64,000 nucleotides of DNA from Lottia gigantea (Eukaryota; Mollusca; Gastropoda; Lottiidae). Below are positions 13,501 through 23,400 of the stretch, one piece after another. The stretch spans positions 914,427 to 978,426 of the forward strand of contig NW_008709379.1 in assembly GCF_000327385.1 (NCBI RefSeq), given 5' to 3'. The notes under the pieces were generated by a model. The model did not search any database, had not been told where the DNA came from, and worked only from the letters and a program-made list of their open reading frames with translations. Each line of letters begins with the position of its first letter. Within the stretch, counting starts at the first letter, position 1. The translations under genes and the position numbers were made by a program.

Positions 13501-16500
13501 GCCATTTCAGGTATATATCCATATTGATTTTAAAGTTTACTTGCGAAAATCAGCAACTGATAATGTAATAAGCTGTGCAGAGTAAGACTGAAGATTAAGT
13601 TAAATTTATTTAGATCTTGTAGCCCCAGTGTGTAATACACTATACATATACAGATATATATATAGCTATAAGTACAGTTGTATAATATGGTACAATTTCA
13701 AAACTGGCTTGAAATTATGCTTTAGTAGCCTAGAAAAACATCATTAGGAGTTCATTTTGGCATACTAGACACTTGCAAGATAAAATTGGCAATAGAAACA
13801 TGGTTGTTCATCATCAGCAATAGGTGATATCTAATAGCAAACCTAACAATGAACCTTCCTTTGGAATATAACCAAGGTGATGTCTGATGTTTCTATAAGC
13901 TGACAATAGTATGCTAGCATTTTACCTTCAAGAATACAACCCAGATTTGGGGGATGTCTTGTGTTTCCTTAAACAAACAATAGTACAATTGTAGTCTGTC
14001 ATCTGAAATATAAACTAAAGTTGAAAATTGGTGGTAATTCGAAAAAGAAAGTGCCATTTGCAATATATGCTCAAGTATGGTATGCCAAAATGAAAGTAGA
14101 GCTACGTGTAAACAACATATTGTAATCCAGTTCTGTCTATTCTGTACTATTTTTTCACAATGCTTTCAATGTTCCTTCCACTGCAGGGCTGTTAATTTGA
14201 CTGTATATGCCAGCCATGCGTGATTGTTCTGATCCAAAATATTTACACATAGGCTACACTGTAAAGCAAAAGAAACGTCAATTCTCAAAACTGATAAATC
14301 CATATGACACTGTATATATATATATTGGAGAAGAGTTTTCAATATATATCCCATTGAAATTCAATTGGTTCTGGTCAAATTCTCACCCTGCTTTGCAAAA
14401 CAAACAAAATTTAGAGAAACAGCCATGAGCACACTTTATAAACTTAGAGAACACGTTTGTTTTCAGGCCTAGTGGACTGAGAGAAACTAAAGTTTAAGGT
14501 ACTACATATATAAGAAGATTGTTAAGAGGTTTTATATACTCCTTGTATCAGATAACTTCGAAGAAAAATGAAATCTGAATTTCTTTTTTTCAAGTGCATC
14601 AGGGATATAGCATTTACAACAATTTGCAATTTCCAAATTTTTATCACAACTGTGTGAATGCCAGCTTTAAATGATTTGGGAGATTAGTTGGACCTGAAAT
14701 TAGAATTAGTAACCAGAGGTAATAAGTGCCCTGGATGCAAATAAAAAAATCTTGGAAACCTCTTTTCAGTCTCTTTAAGGTTCCGTTAAATGTTTGGATG
14801 CAGAACATCATCAAATCCTCCTACTGTTATATATAACCCATTATTTTCTATTTGTGTATCATTGCTAAGAATAACTGATTTTATATCCAGATATGAAAAT
14901 TGATAATTTAAAAAAATGGAAATCGAGTAACAAGAATTTTTAGACTCTCCAGAGAACTAATGTTTCAAGGGCAGTAACTTATAAAACAAAGACTAACATA
15001 TTTAGAAGGCTGAAAATGCTCTGTGCACATTACAGATCCTTGCCAGATAGAAATAATTTCATTTGAATATATGAATATTTTGATGTTTGATCTTGTGTAT
15101 TTTCTGCATGTAACTCCACTTGACATCCATGATCTGATAAACTTGTTATGCATCTCCTGTTCTGGGTTATTTATATTCAAGCAATCAAATGTGCTGTTTA
15201 TCAGAAGATTTCCTAAAATACTGATTATCATTAAACCAGGCACTATTTAAAGAAGTATCGAGTCAGATCATAGATGGCAAGTGTAGGCTACTGGCCTGTA
15301 GACAAAACGTAAATCAAACATCGAAATCTGCAGTTTAATCAAATTAATTCCATAGACGATATAAACAGTGTTTTTATGTGATAAATACAGAATTGTTAAA
15401 TTAGAGTTTTAGTCAAGGAATATGACCATGGCATGGTTGCTGGAACTATGTATTAGATATTGTATGATATATAAATATATACCCTATATATACACCTATT
15501 GTTGTATAACCCTGCATGATGTAGATAGATGCTAGGCATGTATAATACTCTCTTTGTCATCGAATAATGAGGCTAGCCAGCCATTTTCTATTTAATGGAA
15601 ACAATCTTTTAAGTTTTCACAAACATGATTAAGCATAGTGTAGACAAACAATACAGGAACCTGTTTCTGAAAAATCTGTACAAATGAACTTACATGTTAA
15701 GTGTCGAAAAACCTTGAATTTTTAATTTATAACTTTTCTGCTTGTACGTTAGTCTACGATATTTTAAGAAACAGGGTTCTGGTAACCTTAATACTTAAAC
15801 AAACACTGTATTAAATTGTAGCACAACTTGCCTGGGGAAGGAGGCAAACATATGAACAAGGCTCCTAGATTTTCTTGTTACCTGGGGCCTTTTTTACAAG
15901 ATAAAAATCCAGATTTGCTCAAAAATACAGTAATTGAATTGGATAAAAATCCTAAATTTGAACACGATTTTATTGATAAACAATTAAATAACTGGAACAC
16001 TAAAAGCTAAGTTTCGGTGAATTAGGCCCCCTGGCCAAATCCAAGCTTTTCAGGATATGTTTCTCAAAAGTTAATATGATTAATTACAACCTACAAAAAA
16101 TATGTTAAATTTTGGAGAAACAAATATTAAATGGTTTATTATTGGAGATATGTTTAACATTAATATGTGTGTCACTGGTTTTAAAATATTATCTATTTCA
16201 GTACTTGCCCAAATTAACCAAGCCTACCTTGTTAGAGATTGAGAGAATTTTAACAAACAAACCACGAAGATCTCTAGCTAATAACAGGTCAGTTTCAAGG
16301 TTCCAATTTCAGAGCTTTTTTCCTTGGCCCCGATAACATTTGTTATTCTCAAATCCTGAGTTCTGATCAGGCTTGTTATTTCAAAATCTCAAAGTTCTGA
16401 TCAGGCTTGTTATTCTGAAATACTGAGTTTTGATCAGGCTTGTTATTCCCTAATTCTGAATTCTGAGCAGGCTTGTTATTTAAAAAATCCTGATTTCTGT

Positions 16501-16630
16501 TCAGGCTTGTTATTCTTAAATACTGAGTTCTCATCAGGCTTGTTACTCATGCGCTCAATTCTTATCCTCATAAATGTTAATTATTTTTTGTCGTTTCAGC
16601 AGGTCAAAGTCAGCTAAACATTCAATATAG
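1584..16630 (+). CDS. KCNAB: Voltage-gated K+ channel beta subunit (aldo-keto reductase), 3' part
   Basis: Cytoplasmic Kv-beta subunit: an NADPH-binding aldo-keto reductase that docks on the Kv channel T1 domain and modulates gating. Exons: 1584-1663, 7490-7534, 7967-8011, 8521-8564, 9162-9248, 9522-9607, 9926-10046, 10317-10411, 10921-11041, 11723-11811, then either 12749-12859 or 16202-16287 plus 16600-16630. All joins keep frame (307 or 309 residues in the window). Family landmarks visible are FDTAEVY (catalytic Asp and Tyr), TKLFWGGK (Lys), VVFAN (Asn), [37 protein letters not shown] and the cofactor-binding [13 protein letters not shown]. The first exon begins at the residue matching about position 60 of vertebrate Kv-beta2, so the N-terminal exons, which usually differ between isoforms, lie left of the window. 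Identification is very secure. Assignment to Kv-beta1, 2 or 3 is not made. Confidence 0.96.
2183..4346. mobile_element. Non-autonomous 2.1-kb element with GGGACTTTGC ends
   Basis: The left end is a perfect hairpin, TGGGACTTTGC and its complement around a 5-bp loop (2183-2209). The right end carries GCAAAGTCCCA at 4313-4323, the inverted copy of the left terminus. Just beyond is a second hairpin, GCCAC-GA-GTGGC, followed by TCTAG (4330-4346), which resembles a Helitron 3' end. Inside are two copies of a block of about 250 bp 320 bp apart (from 3429 and 3749, each starting GTGGGCGTGGCAC) and three copies of a 130-bp module rich in TGACCTTGACCTTTG (near 2990, 3945 and 4085). No transposase or Rep/helicase was found, so it would need a partner. 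Both flanks are ATT repeats. Class is uncertain: TIR transposon or Helitron-like. Confidence 0.65.
4344..4546. repeat. (ATT)n microsatellite
   Basis: About 200 bp of ATT triplets with scattered TTC and ATC interruptions, directly right of the 2.1-kb element. A short ATT run also lies at the element's left flank (2171-2181), so the element probably inserted into an existing ATT tract. The long poly-isoleucine frames on both strands here are artefacts. Confidence 0.95.
4878..5020. mobile_element. MITE fragment, family with TTAAAGGG ends
   Basis: Shares the segment CATGGATTTGAAGG, then GTGAGCTGTCAAGACTATTAC, CTTAGCTTAAAAAATT and TCTGAGACTAAAGTA with copies at 11272, 51229 and 61138. It ends CCCCTTTAAA, matching the TCCCTTTAA terminus of the 51229 copy. 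Confidence 0.6.
5620..5795. mobile_element. Diverged copy of the GGGGCCTAATTCTC palindromic MITE
   Basis: Contains the family core: TTAACTTAGATAAAAATCC, AGATTTTAA, a central stretch, then GACCAATCAGATGA and a mirrored end. The terminal GGGGCC is lost. Compare copies at 6293, 6468, 15884 and 18190. Confidence 0.5.
5999..6200. mobile_element. GC-rich MITE fragment starting AGGGGCGTATCTA
   Basis: Starts with AGGGGCGTATCTA and a G-rich run, and is markedly GC-richer than the surrounding intron. The terminus matches, in inverse orientation, the CTAGATACGACTCT end of the copy at 17773-17993. No coding content. Confidence 0.5.
6293..6602. mobile_element. Two adjacent palindromic MITE copies (GGGGCC family)
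   Basis: Copy one (6293-6468) starts GGGGCCTAATTCTCC and contains AAATAAAATCCAGATTTTAAG, CAGTAATCTGATTGG, then the mirrored GACCAATCAGATGG and TTAAGTTTTCAAGAA. Copy two (6468-6602) repeats AAATAAAATCC, ACCAATCAAATAAC and GAAACTGGCC. Each is nearly self-complementary end to end and would fold into one long hairpin. Confidence 0.6.
11272..11690. mobile_element. Foldback MITE, TTAAAGGGA family
   Basis: The segment near 11275-11345 (ATTCTGGACACACATGGG ... GTGAACACTATTACTGAT) is the inverted partner of 11412-11490 (ATCAGTAATGTTCACAGC ... CATGTGTATCCAGAATTAT). The right part ends CTGTCCCTTTTAATAA, like the terminus of the intergenic copy at 51229-51549. It lies in the KCNAB intron between the exons at 10921 and 11723. 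Confidence 0.65.
12749..12859 (+). CDS. KCNAB: KCNAB alternative terminal exon A
   Basis: Phase-0 exon with acceptor ACGACAG and a TAA stop. It starts [20 protein letters not shown] and ends with basic, serine-rich PPRKSS, then FRRSLSW. It joins in frame to the exon ending at 11811 (ALQ). It aligns with the vertebrate tail segment (VLPKLSSS..EIDSILGNKP) and with exon B at 16202, so A and B look like a diverged duplicated pair. RRSLS and PRKSS are good basophilic-kinase motifs. A polyadenylation signal lies 34 nt past the stop. Confidence 0.85.
   Translation, partial: FVSSLTRDIQEMLDTVLDMKPPRKSSQGSFRRSLSW
12893..12898 (+). promoter_or_regulatory. Candidate polyadenylation signal for isoform A
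   Basis: AATAAA 34 nt after the TAA of exon A. It supports 12749-12859 as a true terminal exon rather than an internal exon with a stop. Confidence 0.5.
15884..16030. mobile_element. Palindromic MITE, GGGGCC family
   Basis: Starts GGGGCCTTTTTTACAAG and ends GGTGAATTAGGCCCC, with internal AGATAAAAATCCAGATTTG and the mirrored GATAAACAATTAAATAAC. It lies in the long intron before KCNAB exon B. Confidence 0.65.
16202..16287 (+). CDS. KCNAB: KCNAB alternative penultimate exon B
   Basis: Acceptor CTATTTCAG, phase 0 in and phase 2 out (donor GTCAGT). It encodes [20 protein letters not shown], then PRRSLANN. It is closer to the conserved Kv-beta tail (LPKLSSS..EIDSILGNKP) than exon A is. It joins in frame to the exon at 11811, and the final codons are supplied by 16600-16630. 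Confidence 0.88.
16333..16560. repeat. 35-bp tandem repeat in the last KCNAB intron
   Basis: About six copies of a 34-36 bp unit with the core TTCTGATCAGGCTTGTTATT, at 16367, 16403, 16437, 16469, 16503 and 16536. The array fills most of the 312-bp intron between exon B and the last exon. Confidence 0.85.
16600..16630 (+). CDS. KCNAB: KCNAB last exon of isoform B, NAGNAG acceptor
   Basis: Encodes (S)RSKSAKHSI and a TAG stop. The acceptor is TTTCAGCAG, so splicing at either AG keeps frame and gives [10 protein letters not shown] or RSKSAKHSI. The tail is Arg/Ser/Lys-rich. A possible AATAAA lies at 16994-16999. Confidence 0.82.
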
Positions 16631-17394
16631 TTTACAGTGAGGAGAAGTTTACATTGGTCACCTTTGTTGTTTATAAAAACTGTTTTTTAAACTTTTTAAC
16701 ATTGCATCTTGTTAATTCTATTTTGGAAAATTTATTGCAATGATTTCACCCAATCAAGAAGACTATAATGCCAAAGCAAGTGTTATTCAAGGCAGCTGAA
16801 TGGCCAATCTCAGTCTATGAATATTTATGTTGTGTACTACTTGTACAAAAGGTATCCTGGGTTGAAAAACTTTATGTAAATTTAGGTATTCCAAAAGAAT
16901 GAGTATGTCCTGATATTGTCAGATGTAAAATGTTAAATATGATTACCTTTTTGCGGAAATGCATTAAAGATGATTCAAGCTTTAATCCTGATTAATAAAT
17001 GATATTGTGTACAAAGGGATGTAGCCATATTTTTTGATATACCTGATTTGGGATGCAACCCATAACATGATATTATAAAAGGGCTAAATACTGTTAACAA
17101 TCATATATATATTAAAACTTGCCTGTTTCACTAAATTAAGTAATTTGAAAATTTAATTTTGGAAATCAAAAGAAACAAAATACCTTCTACTATTTAGTAA
17201 GCTCAGACAATCCCCATCAACTGTAAAACTGAATATTGTCCTCTGATGATATTGATGAATGTATATATAGATACCTCAGTGAATTGTATATATGAATGAT
17301 ACAGATTGTTTCTTGTTTGTATATTTGAGATTGTTAATTAATTATGAGATGTACAAATTTTATTGGGTTTTTTCCAATTTGTAGTAATATATTT

Positions 17395-17620
17395 GCATAA
17401 ACGGCTATTTGGAAATAAAGTTATTTAAATGGCTATTTGGAAATAGACCTGTTTAAATGGCTATTATAAAACTGTTTAAATGGCTATTTGGAAATAAAGT
17501 TTTATAAATGACTATTTTGAAATTAAGGTTGTTAAAATGGCTATTTGGTAGACTTGTTTCTATTTTGAAATATATCGTCTAATTTTTATTTAGAGAAATA
17601 TTTGTAAAATGGCTATTTAA
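17395..17620. repeat. 32-bp tandem repeat
   Basis: Six to seven diverged units around AAATGGCTATTTGGAAATA, spaced about 30-35 bp. Purely intergenic. Confidence 0.8.
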
Positions 17621-17772
17621 ATCACACCCTTGTGGTTGATATTTATTCTATGCAATGTTGGTTAATGATATTTATGCACGTGTAGGACACAATCAGAAAC
17701 AGACTTACTTTTGATAGGCGATCATGGTGTCTGACACTTTCAATTAATTATTGAACAGTGATGATTGTATCG

Positions 17773-17993
17773 AGTAGCGTATTAAGGGGGAGGGCCATTG
17801 GGCTATAGGTCTGTGATAGGTCTTATTTTGAAGTGAAAATGTCATTCCTCTAAATGCTCAAAATCCATTGGCTTCTGGGGTGTCCCTGGCAGCCCCCAGA
17901 CCTTGGCCTCAAGGGGCTGTGGCCCTCTGGGCCCGCAGAGCGACACCTCTCACTTCTGGACCCCTCTTTATGCATTCTCTAGATACGACTCTG
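17773..17993. mobile_element. GC-rich MITE with GCGTATTA / TAGATACG ends
   Basis: Left end AGTAGCGTATTAAGGGGG, right end TCTAGATACGACTCT, imperfect inverted repeats of each other. The interior is about 60 percent GC, against about 30 percent around it. It belongs to the same family as 5999-6200. Confidence 0.6.
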
Positions 17994-18189
17994 ATTGTAT
18001 CAATATACTTGTATACTAGATTCTCCTTTCAAAAGTTAACAGTTGATGATATCTGGCCTGTATATTTGCAAAAATATCATAAACCAACCATTACTAATTG
18101 TAATTTGTAAAAAGTTTAAACAATTTTTTAAAATTTATATCACATGGTTTTATGAAATGAAAGCACAACGTCGTGTTATCAGAAAGTTC

Positions 18190-18350
18190 AGGGGCCTTAT
18201 TCTCTAAAAGTTAACTAAGATAAAATCCAGTTTTTAAGACATACAGTAATCTGATTGGTTTATGCAGCTAAATTTAAAATTGTTTTTAGTAATTGACCTA
18301 TCAGATGACAATAAAAGTATCTTAGTTAAGTTTTCGAAAATTAGGCCCTA
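18190..18350. mobile_element. Palindromic MITE, best-preserved GGGGCC copy
   Basis: Left AGGGGCCTTATTCTCTAAAA, right TTTTCGAAAATTAGGCCCTA. Inner arms TTAACTAAGATAAAATCCAG and the mirrored AAGTATCTTAGTTAAG, and AATCTGATTGG and the mirrored CTATCAGAT. About 160 bp with no coding potential. Confidence 0.75.
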
Positions 18351-18976
18351 GAACTTGACGTTCTCATGATGGAATCATTTTCAGAAATTTGATTGGATAA
18401 TATATATGATGATTTTCTGATCAGCCAATAGGAATTTCATAAAATCTCTTTTTACAATAAAAGTTGTGATATTTCTAACAATATTATGCAACAAGATTTT
18501 TAGCAGGTAATCTTCGAAACAAAATGGCAACAATTGAAGTGAGATTTCCTTTAATTTGTAAATTTTTGGCAGGATTTGCTCTTTATGTCGAGTGTTGTAT
18601 GTAGGCAGTGCTTTTTTGGGCCTTAGAACTCAATTCACAAATTAATTAACTTGTCTGAATTTTCCCAGTGAAGAATTTGGAAAATAAAATATAGAAATTT
18701 AAAAAAAAAATGGCAAACAATGTGCGACATAATTTTTACAAACGAATCTTGTACAAATTAGATTTTTGGTACGATTTGATACAGATTTGTGACCGCCTTT
18801 GATATACTGAATAGTTTATCAGGGAAGTGGGCGTATCTTTTTATCTGTTATTATCACTTCATATACAAGCAACTGATTAAGTATGTAAATTTTATGAGAA
18901 ATTATCATATGTTTTATAGTCTAATATGTAAATAAGACAAATTTATAGAGGGATATACTTCAAGAATATTCATTGC

Positions 18977-19030
18977 TTTCAACGTTTCAGTGTGGATATC
19001 ACACCGACATCATTGAAATGTTGAAAGTAA
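18977..19030. repeat. Short imperfect hairpin
   Basis: CTTTCAACGTTTCA is followed 25 bp later by its near-perfect inverse TGAAATGTTGAAAG. It lies beyond the CAP/EGF gene's likely poly(A) site, and no function is apparent. Confidence 0.6.
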
Positions 19031-19493
19031 TATATATTTTAGAAGTATCCATCCATGTAAATGTCTTATTTATATATAACTTGTGCTTCTAATATGCCGA
19101 TGAAGGATTAGTTTGGTATTGCCTATATTGGAGTTATATGGTCATTTTTTAAGGATTCTATTGAGAATCTACTGTTATGAAATGATAAGATTTTTTCCTT
19201 AAAGTTTTATCTTTTAACTCATGGTTTATGACATTAAGGAGGTGCAATATCTCTGACTTCAACAAACTAAAGCTGAGTTAAGCATCCATCAGCTCCCAGC
19301 TCCTTTGGCAAAGTTCCACTTTACATCATTCTATTGAAAAACACATTTTCATATAACAAACTCCTGTTTCAAACAATTTGCCAAATGTCAGGTTATAATG
19401 ATACCCAAATATTTTCACATCAAAAACTCAAATGTTTTTCTTTGATAATTTTATTATAAAACATATATTGAGCTAGTTTGAAGACCAATTTGA

Positions 19494-19499
19494 TTTATT
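19494..19499 (-). promoter_or_regulatory. Candidate polyadenylation signal of the CAP/EGF gene
   Basis: AATAAA on the minus strand about 280 nt past the stop codon at 19778. Confidence 0.35.
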
Positions 19500-19777
19500 A
19501 TAAAAAAAGAGTTTATATTTTGAAATAGTATCGCTTCTGCAAATAAACTCCTAACTTAAAACATTTCTACATCTTGAATTTAAATATGCCTAGGTTGCTA
19601 CTATAGCTGGTGATCGTTGTCTCGATTTCAATTTAATGAATAATGATATGTTTGGGATATGTATAATATTCTACATTAGATTGTTATATCCTAATTCAAA
19701 TATGAAATGAAAAAAAAGAAGAAATTTATATTGTACGTTTAAAAACAGACACAAATACGCGCTTGAAAATTTACCTT

Positions 19778-20413
19778 TTAAACACAGAGAGAACATGTTC
19801 TAGGACAGGCATTTTTCATGATATCAGATCGGAGAGTACAGTATCGACTGTACTGACTGCACCATTTCATATCGTCTTTACTACAATCTGCAGCTGGAAT
19901 AACAATCAGATCATTGTCAGGGTAATTTCTCATCGTAGGTGTAATTAGTTATAATAATATTTATAGTACAGTTCATGAGCTAACCGATTTAAACATCAAG
20001 ACCGAAGGACTTATAGTGAATTAAACATAGTTGTAGCACATCTAAGCTCCTCCTACTCTTTATACAACGAAAAGATTCTTCAATATTATGTTATGATTTG
20101 TTATTTTAATAGGCCTTTTATTATAACAATGAAGGCAATTCCTGAAAGGTCGGGAGAAGTTCCTTATAGCGATTGTGTCTCATAGTCTTTCAGATGCCAC
20201 GTACCAAGATTCGTCGTTAGATACAACTCCCCGAAAAAAAAAACCAGATGGAAATATAGACAAGACGTTATGGTTAAAAATTCAGTTTACCTCCACATTT
20301 GCCACATGTCCTTTTACAGGATGAAGCAATACTGGGTTCATTACATGCTGCTTGTCCCCGTACACCTATCACATAATATCCACAGAAAATACCGTCATCC
20401 ACTAAACAGTCAT
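19778..20413 (-). other. ShKT modules 2 and 3 and stop
   Basis: Exon 20291-20413 gives DDCLVDDGIFCGYY...AACNEPS...SCKRTCGKCG. Exon 19778-19893 gives DCSKDDMKWCSQYSRYC...ACPRTCSLCV and a TAA stop. Both have the six-Cys ShKT spacing. The second acceptor (CCAGCTGCAG) also offers a second AG 6 nt downstream, in frame. Confidence 0.85.
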
Positions 20414-23400
20414 CTGAAAATATACATTACAGTATTTCTGATCAGAGTAGGACAATAAACAAAAAATTCTACAGATATTTATATGAGTACCACATGTTGT
20501 TCTAACCGTACTAGGTATGGACGCTTTATGTCTACCTCATTGGTTTTGTCGGCTTGTGAAATTGGACCTTTGCATTTAGAACAACTGCTGTACTGCTGCT
20601 AAACTTCTTGAGCATTGTAGAATTCTCTGGATAAATCTGTACCTGTGCATTCTGGTCCCAGACAACTGTCAGTGTTTCCAGCACATTCCAATCTGCAGGA
20701 TAACTGTTGATCGCATGTTAACCTTTTGATCGCATATACGTGTATGCCTACTTACTTTGATCACAAGTTTCACCGGAGAAATTGTTGAAACACTGACACT
20801 GACAGTTGGTAGTATTGAGTACACCATTAATACATGATAACTGGCAGCTTCTTACTACAAATACAATCATAATATTCTGTGCTAGGAGTTTTACGTCTTA
20901 CCCCCATATATTTCTGTGTATTGCCGATTTACACCTACATGAGCTGTTGAGTTTTTCTTTGTTCAGATCCTTACTGGGCTACTGGGATTGATTCTAAGAC
21001 ATCTAAGACATTATATTTGTTAATTTATAGTCCGATAATGGATTGGAATTTTACGCCTCGCATCCAGTGGCAGAGCCAGGTTTACGTCCAAGGGGGGGCG
21101 AAATTTCTGAGATTGCTCAAATTTCTTATATAGTTGTGAGATTTTTGCCCAAAAACTTGCTTTCGGGGCTGCGAGGGGGGTGGGGCGGCGACTGCCACTG
21201 CTCACATCGTCTTGGACGGATGAAACTTGACTGTCATTTCTTGGCTAATAGAATGGAACTACGATCTAATGATTAATGATCTTGTTAGGGAGGGGCATTG
21301 TTAGAATCCATTTAAACCTTGATGCTCTTGTACACAGATTCGGACGACTCTTTCATGGGTATGTTTCACGTAGTAATCAAACAAATACAACGTATGTCAC
21401 GAAGAACAATGTAAGGAACCAATTCAATATGTGCGGCTAGAACATAGTTTCATATCTGGCAGCGCCATTCAATCAATATGGTTTGATTGCCCTTACCTAA
21501 TTCACATCTTTCACCAAAGAAATTATCATTAAAACAACTACAGGAACAGGTATCTCTGTTAAGATTACCATTTACACATGTCAAGGTACAGACTGCAAGT
21601 ATAAATAGTATAATACGACTTGATGTAATACACACAGGGCACATAGCATTTACATGTCAACGTATAGGCTGTAGGTTTAAACGTTGTGGTTATGTGTACC
21701 ATAAGCTACGAAACATAATGACTGTCTTGAAGGTTTCGATGAGCTCCAATACCATATACACACATGTAACTATGCATGTAGCCTCTTTTAAGGTCCAGAG
21801 GGACAGTAGTGTTAATATAAACAACTCCTGGCCTTTTGTGAACCGGATGCTACTCTATTGTTCGCTTTGTCAACTAAGCCATTAGAAAGTAGACACAAGC
21901 GATACATTGGTTTATTCCCCAGGTCAGGGCTCCTCCTATCCTATCTGCAACATTCCGCATTGTCAAAATAACCAAACTGTTAAGGGCAAATGAATTCGGG
22001 TTTTACCTTTCTCTGGTGGTATATCACAGAATTCTCCTGTATAATCACTGAAACAAGTACAGTTGCACTTATCTTCATCAAATACTCCATTTACACCACA
22101 AGCTTTAAACGGGCATAATACTACAAATAAAAAATACATACATTCATACGCACATGCTCTAGATAGGATTCCATGATAAATATTCGAGATGGTATATGGA
22201 AAGGTTGGTAATGCTGCCTGTCTTCTAGTGCTCCAGGATTTTGTGATTACGCGTCTCTTCGACAACATTTGCGCCATGTACTCTACAGTTTTCCTCTCGT
22301 TAGACTAAAAGTTTTTATCAATTTCATTCATTTTACTGGAGAAACTGCTCATCGGTGTATTCATGTACTAAGAATCATTATGATACCTGTATAACGATGG
22401 TACAAAATATAAGAAAACATGCTCTACCTGCTGTACACCTATCTCCACTATAACCAGTAAAACAGTTACAGTCACAGGATGACGGATTAATTTCACCAAA
22501 TCTTCCGCAATAATCAGCTGGTAACCCACATGGTGCTGCAGAAAAATGAAAATGAAGTTTTACTTTCTACTGATATGTTATGCTGCCTAACATTTGAATC
22601 GTGAAATTAGATTTTGCGCCCTATATACCGTAAAGAATTGTTTAGGCTTTGAATTGCATTCGTCATTCACGTTCTTCTGTCTGAAAACTACACTTACCAA
22701 TCTGACATCTGTTACCGGTATAACCATTTAAACAAGAACAGGTACAATTGCCAGAATTCAGAATACCAAAGGTTCCACACGACGTGGTATTCAGGGAACA
22801 TGTTCCTGCAACTGAAGTTAAGAATCAAACTTTATTTGCATGAAAATATTTTTTTAACAATGGTTTTGAGAAGTTTAGTTTTCATCTTGGTTGTTTTTTA
22901 AACTAATTACGTGTCAACTTACCAAACTGGCAGCGGCTGCCCGAGTAGCCACTTAGACAACTACACGAACAATTGTTGAAGTTAACGGATCCAAATTGTC
23001 CACAATCAGCTGAAGTCAAATTGCAGGAGGCTGAAATTAATAGAGAGTTATGTACTTTTTCTCTTAAAAAACGCCATGTTTTCCAGTCATGGAATGTTTG
23101 TTTTAACAAACACAGTTTCTTCTTTTCAAATCGATTAGTGCGTCAAATTTTGTTTTGAATATTTAACTGCTGTCTGAAGTATCCAAGGGAAGTAAGACGT
23201 TCAGGTAATCTCTTCAAAAGAAGTTACCATAAGTTTATTCTTTTCGCGCAAAATAGTCAAAGAATTTTGATTAAGAGGTGTTTTAAGAGCCTGCTATTTT
23301 GCCATAGTGCTGTTGTGAACACAGAGTGCAGTCTGCACTTAAACAGCAAAATGTGCCCGATCTCAATCAATCAAATTGTAGCCAAAGGTAGGCCGAGCTG

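Larger units (their letters stand above)
16631..19777. other. Convergent intergenic region
   Basis: Lies between the 3' end of KCNAB (plus) and the 3' end of the CAP/EGF gene (minus). It holds a 32-bp tandem repeat, two MITEs, a small perfect-arm hairpin and AT-rich DNA. The open frame at 17868-18110 sits inside a GC-rich MITE and is not a gene. No coding exon was recognised. Confidence 0.75.

Noticed and set aside
17868-18110. 80-codon plus-strand frame, GC-rich
   Set aside because: It lies inside a GC-rich MITE (17773-17993), and the composition reflects the element.
21487-21885. 132-codon plus-strand frame
   Set aside because: It is antisense to the EGF exon 21497-21592 and its intron, with no family similarity.
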